Assembly: GCA_022764165.1 (NCBI GenBank)
Contig: JALERM010000085.1
Coordinates: 1 to 64,000, forward strand
Reading direction: 5' to 3'
Length of the DNA: 64,000 bases
Source of the DNA: Eubacterium sp.
GTDB lineage: Bacteria; Bacillota; Clostridia; Lachnospirales; Lachnospiraceae
A model generated the notes under the pieces. That model was given only the letters and a program-made list of their open reading frames with translations, was not told the origin of the DNA and did no database searches. Made by a program: the position numbers and the translations under genes. Below are positions 61,776 to 64,000 of the stretch, piece by piece. Positions within the stretch are counted from its first letter, which is position 1, and each line of letters begins with the position of its first letter.

Positions 61776-62300
61776 TTATTTTCCTTCGTAACAGATTACA
61801 GAAGCAACATCATAGTTTTCCAGTCGTTCTCTTCCCTTGAGCCCTGCAAGTTCCATCAAAAATATAATTTTAACTACCTGGCCGCCCAGGCTTTCTACCA
61901 GTTTTGCAGCCGCTTCAATGGTACCTCCGGTTGCAATAAGATCATCAATCAAAACCACTTTCTGTCCCGGCAAAATAGCATCTTTGTGCATCTCAATCTC
62001 TGCACTGCCATACTCCAGATCATAGGTCTGAGACACAGTCTCGCAGGGCAGTTTTCCTTTTTTACGAATCGGCACAAATGGTTTATGTAAATTATATGCC
62101 ACCGGAACGCCAAAAATAAATCCTCTGGACTCAGTGCCTGCGATCACATCCACATCTACACCTTTCAGCAGATCCTGGAGTGCATCAATGGCAAGCTGCA
62201 GACCATCTGCATCCAGCAGAATACTGGTCACATCTCTGAAAATAATACCAGGCTCCGGAAAATCCGGGATACTTCTTACATATTCTTCAAGTTTTTTCAT
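61776..62300 (-). CDS. apt: Adenine phosphoribosyltransferase
   Basis: A 174-residue type-I phosphoribosyltransferase that salvages adenine to AMP. Seen: IPDFPEPGIIFRDVT, GTESRGFIFGVPVAY and the PRPP motif VVLIDDLIATGGT. GGGAG precedes the ATG by 6 bases. It is the first gene of the apt-relA unit, under the promoter at 62345-62373. Confidence 0.96.
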   Translation of the reverse strand: MKKLEEYVRSIPDFPEPGIIFRDVTSILLDADGLQLAIDALQDLLKGVDVDVIAGTESRGFIFGVPVAYNLHKPFVPIRKKGKLPCETVSQTYDLEYGSAEIEMHKDAILPGQKVVLIDDLIATGGTIEAAAKLVESLGGQVVKIIFLMELAGLKGRERLENYDVASVICYEGK

Positions 62301-62344
62301 AATGATCTCCCTTCACTCAACCTTTATCGACAATTAACTAGCTT

Positions 62345-62373
62345 ATTATAACATTATTCTTTTTTATCTGCAA
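62345..62373 (-). promoter_or_regulatory. Promoter of apt-relA
   Basis: TTGCAG, a 17-base spacer and TATAAT on the minus strand. It overlaps the last codons of the upstream DUF362 gene, so apt has its own initiation even though the genes are close. Confidence 0.8.
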
Positions 62374-63499
62374 GATGGATGGCTTTATGTGGACACATTT
62401 CCTGACAGCAAAAACAACGGATACATTTACGATAATCATACACCGGCGGCTTATTTCTCCCGTTTTTAAAGGAAATGGCTTTACCCTCCACCGGACACGC
62501 CTCCACACAGACTCCGCATTTTCTGCAAAGTTTTTCATCAATACACGGTCTCTTCTGGAAAGGTTTCATAAAGAAATCCAGCCAATTCCACATATTTTTC
62601 CGCTGTTTTCTTCTGTCCACACGAAAATCTTCTCTGCCATAACGGGACACTGCTTCCTCCATGGAAATCTCGCCGTCCGGAGTCAGAATCTGTATCTCTT
62701 CTTTTTTCCAGGTACCCAGTCCCATCCGTCTTCCATATATATTGGTAGGAACCATTTCCGGGTCAAGATGTACCAGATGGCAGAATACACTGTCCACCGC
62801 CACCGGATCCGTTCCCATGAGAATCACTTTCATAGGAAATGGATCGCCGGATGTGGGACCATTTCCATCCATTGCCACGATACCATCCAGAATACACAGC
62901 CTTGGGCGAATCTTCTGATTCAGATCAATCAGCATTCGTGCAAAACTGTCTGCATTGGGATATCGGGTATGACCCTGGGCTTTATGCATGCCGCTGATAC
63001 AGCCATACATATTTTTCACTCCGCCAGTGACACGTTCCAGTGCGTGAGTTTTCATTTTGCACAGATTGATTACCGCATCTGCTTCCTGTACCGGTTTTGC
63101 CAGAAAAAACTCCCTGGCAATCTTTCCTTCCGGATACGATACCGTGCTTCCCTGTCCCATATCTTCTATTTTAATGTTATTCCGTTCCAGAACTTCATCC
63201 ATTCCGGTTCCTTCCATCACCTTCCAGGCATCGCCCACACCGCAGGAATCACCGCATCCGATATCTCTATAACCGGCCTCCTTCAATGACCTTGCCACGG
63301 CACCCCCAATGACCGGGTGTGTGATAACCGCCCGTTCCACCTCTGCCTTCCGGACCAAATTGGGCTTCAGAAGTATTTTTTCATTTTTATTAACAATAGT
63401 TTCCCATCCGCCCAGAAGATGGATTCCCGTATTTATTGACTGGTATACACGGTTTTCTTCATAATCTTCACAGGGCAGTAAAACCACTTTACTTGTCAT
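62354..63499 (-). CDS. DUF362 protein with C-terminal 2[4Fe-4S] ferredoxin domain
   Basis: A 381-residue protein. The DUF362 part (about 1-300: KILLKPNLVRKAEV, CGDSCGVGDAW, INLCKMKTHALERVTGGVKN, ILDGIVAMDGNGP) is followed by two ferredoxin motifs (CRKCGVCVEACPV and CIRCFCCQEMCPHKA). It probably moves electrons; the target is unknown. AGGAG precedes the ATG. It is next to an AEC transporter gene on the same strand (15 bases). Confidence 0.88.
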   Translation of the reverse strand: MTSKVVLLPCEDYEENRVYQSINTGIHLLGGWETIVNKNEKILLKPNLVRKAEVERAVITHPVIGGAVARSLKEAGYRDIGCGDSCGVGDAWKVMEGTGMDEVLERNNIKIEDMGQGSTVSYPEGKIAREFFLAKPVQEADAVINLCKMKTHALERVTGGVKNMYGCISGMHKAQGHTRYPNADSFARMLIDLNQKIRPRLCILDGIVAMDGNGPTSGDPFPMKVILMGTDPVAVDSVFCHLVHLDPEMVPTNIYGRRMGLGTWKKEEIQILTPDGEISMEEAVSRYGREDFRVDRRKQRKNMWNWLDFFMKPFQKRPCIDEKLCRKCGVCVEACPVEGKAISFKNGRNKPPVYDYRKCIRCFCCQEMCPHKAIHLADKKE

Positions 63500-63514
63500 A
63501 TTGTTCTCCTTGTA

Positions 63515-64000
63515 TCATATCAACCCCAGCGTTTTAAAAAGCCACAGCCATCCTGTCAGTGTGAATGCACTGCAGAATGTGGTAAGCATCACAATGCTGG
63601 AGGAGAGAATTCCTTCATGTCCCATATTTCTTGCCATAACATAGCAGGTTACCGTTGTCGCTGAGCCCAGCATCACCAGAAGGGCAACCAGCTCCTGATT
63701 TCGAAATCCGATCATGACTGCCAGCGGCAGGAATATGCCGCACCATCCCAGAAGCTTAATCACAACCGCTGTCACCGCTGGCTTGAGTTTTGCGAATGCT
63801 TTTTTCTCATCAAATGCGGCGCCCATAGCCATCAGACCCAGAGGAGTTGCCAGAACCCCGAGATTTTTTACTGTCTTCATCAGAATCACCGGCTGCGGAA
63901 GCTTCAGATAGGACCAGAGAACGCCGGTCAGGATACCCAGAATGATCGGATTGGCGGCAATTCCCTTCAATGTCTTTTTGATCAGCTTCCCATCCATCTT
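63515..64000 (-). CDS. AEC-family transporter, N-terminal part outside window
   Basis: The last ~161 residues of an auxin-efflux-carrier-type transporter; the frame is open through the window end, so the gene starts outside. About five membrane helices are visible, with NPIILGILTGVLWSYLKLP, GVLATPLGLMAMGAAFDEKKA and LVMLGSATTVTCYVMARNMG typical of the second half of these carriers. It probably exports or imports organic anions such as malate. Substrate unknown. Confidence 0.85.
   Translation of the reverse strand, partial: KMDGKLIKKTLKGIAANPIILGILTGVLWSYLKLPQPVILMKTVKNLGVLATPLGLMAMGAAFDEKKAFAKLKPAVTAVVIKLLGWCGIFLPLAVMIGFRNQELVALLVMLGSATTVTCYVMARNMGHEGILSSSIVMLTTFCSAFTLTGWLWLFKTLGLI

Overview
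The window looks like chromosomal DNA of a gut-type member of the Lachnospiraceae (Clostridia, Bacillota). The evidence is gene content and synteny: a SCIFF ranthipeptide next to secDF, a DUF4317 gene, the TmcAL-pta-ackA-yceD-rpmF neighbourhood, class 1B dihydroorotate dehydrogenase (pyrK-pyrD), a PFL/DUF711 gene behind an ACT-domain gene, and apt-relA-MBL-hemZ-hisS-aspS. Base composition is moderate, Shine-Dalgarno sites are strong (GGAGG), and several promoters are near consensus. No rRNA, tRNA, CRISPR array, prophage or complete insertion sequence was seen. The genus cannot be fixed from the sequence alone.

Layout. 1-12.6 kb: a cut-off PD-(D/E)XK-like protein, a lone ABC exporter, a circularly permuted GH3 glucosidase, an M28 peptidase, two tandem response-regulator paralogues (one REC-GGDEF-EAL, one truncated), an M29-like aminopeptidase, an HD hydrolase and small membrane proteins. 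12.6-17.2 kb: the pyrimidine operon pyrC-F-K-D-E, with a 51-residue membrane peptide directly behind it. 17.3-23.7 kb: a cold-shock gene behind a structured leader, DUF4317, rpmF-yceD, ackA-pta and, divergently, tmcAL. 23.6-28.1 kb: a surface locus with two SipW/TasA-type proteins, a wall-sorting-signal protein, the SipW-type signal peptidase and a thioester-domain adhesin. 28.5-39 kb: PFL-ACT-walJ-like-coaE-polA, an Fe-S aldo/keto reductase, a MATE exporter and glpK. 39.2-46.5 kb: a shikimate kinase-alarmone synthetase fusion, recJ, secDF, SCIFF maturase and peptide, and a CBS protein. 46.6-52.1 kb: an ABC efflux operon with two unequal adaptors. 52.2-64 kb: a DUF1294 fusion, aspS, hisS, an HD-GYP gene, hemZ, an MBL hydrolase, relA, apt, a DUF362 ferredoxin protein and a cut-off AEC transporter.

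Most notable. First, one uninterrupted gene (39172-40404) joins a complete shikimate kinase to a complete RelQ-type small alarmone synthetase; a separate long RelA/SpoT gene also lies in this window. Second, there is a family of long palindromes. Two of them (28484-28544 and 35986-36146) share an inner core but have different outer arms, and each pair of arms is perfectly self-complementary. A third, unrelated 30-bp palindrome contains the recJ stop codon. Third, the surface locus encodes a Cys-Gln thioester adhesin whose best start codon appears to be AUA, as if an ATGA overlap had mutated to ATAA. Fourth, there are leader structures in front of the cold-shock gene and ackA, and a hairpin between the SCIFF peptide and its maturase. 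All functional statements are read from motifs and synteny; no searches were run.
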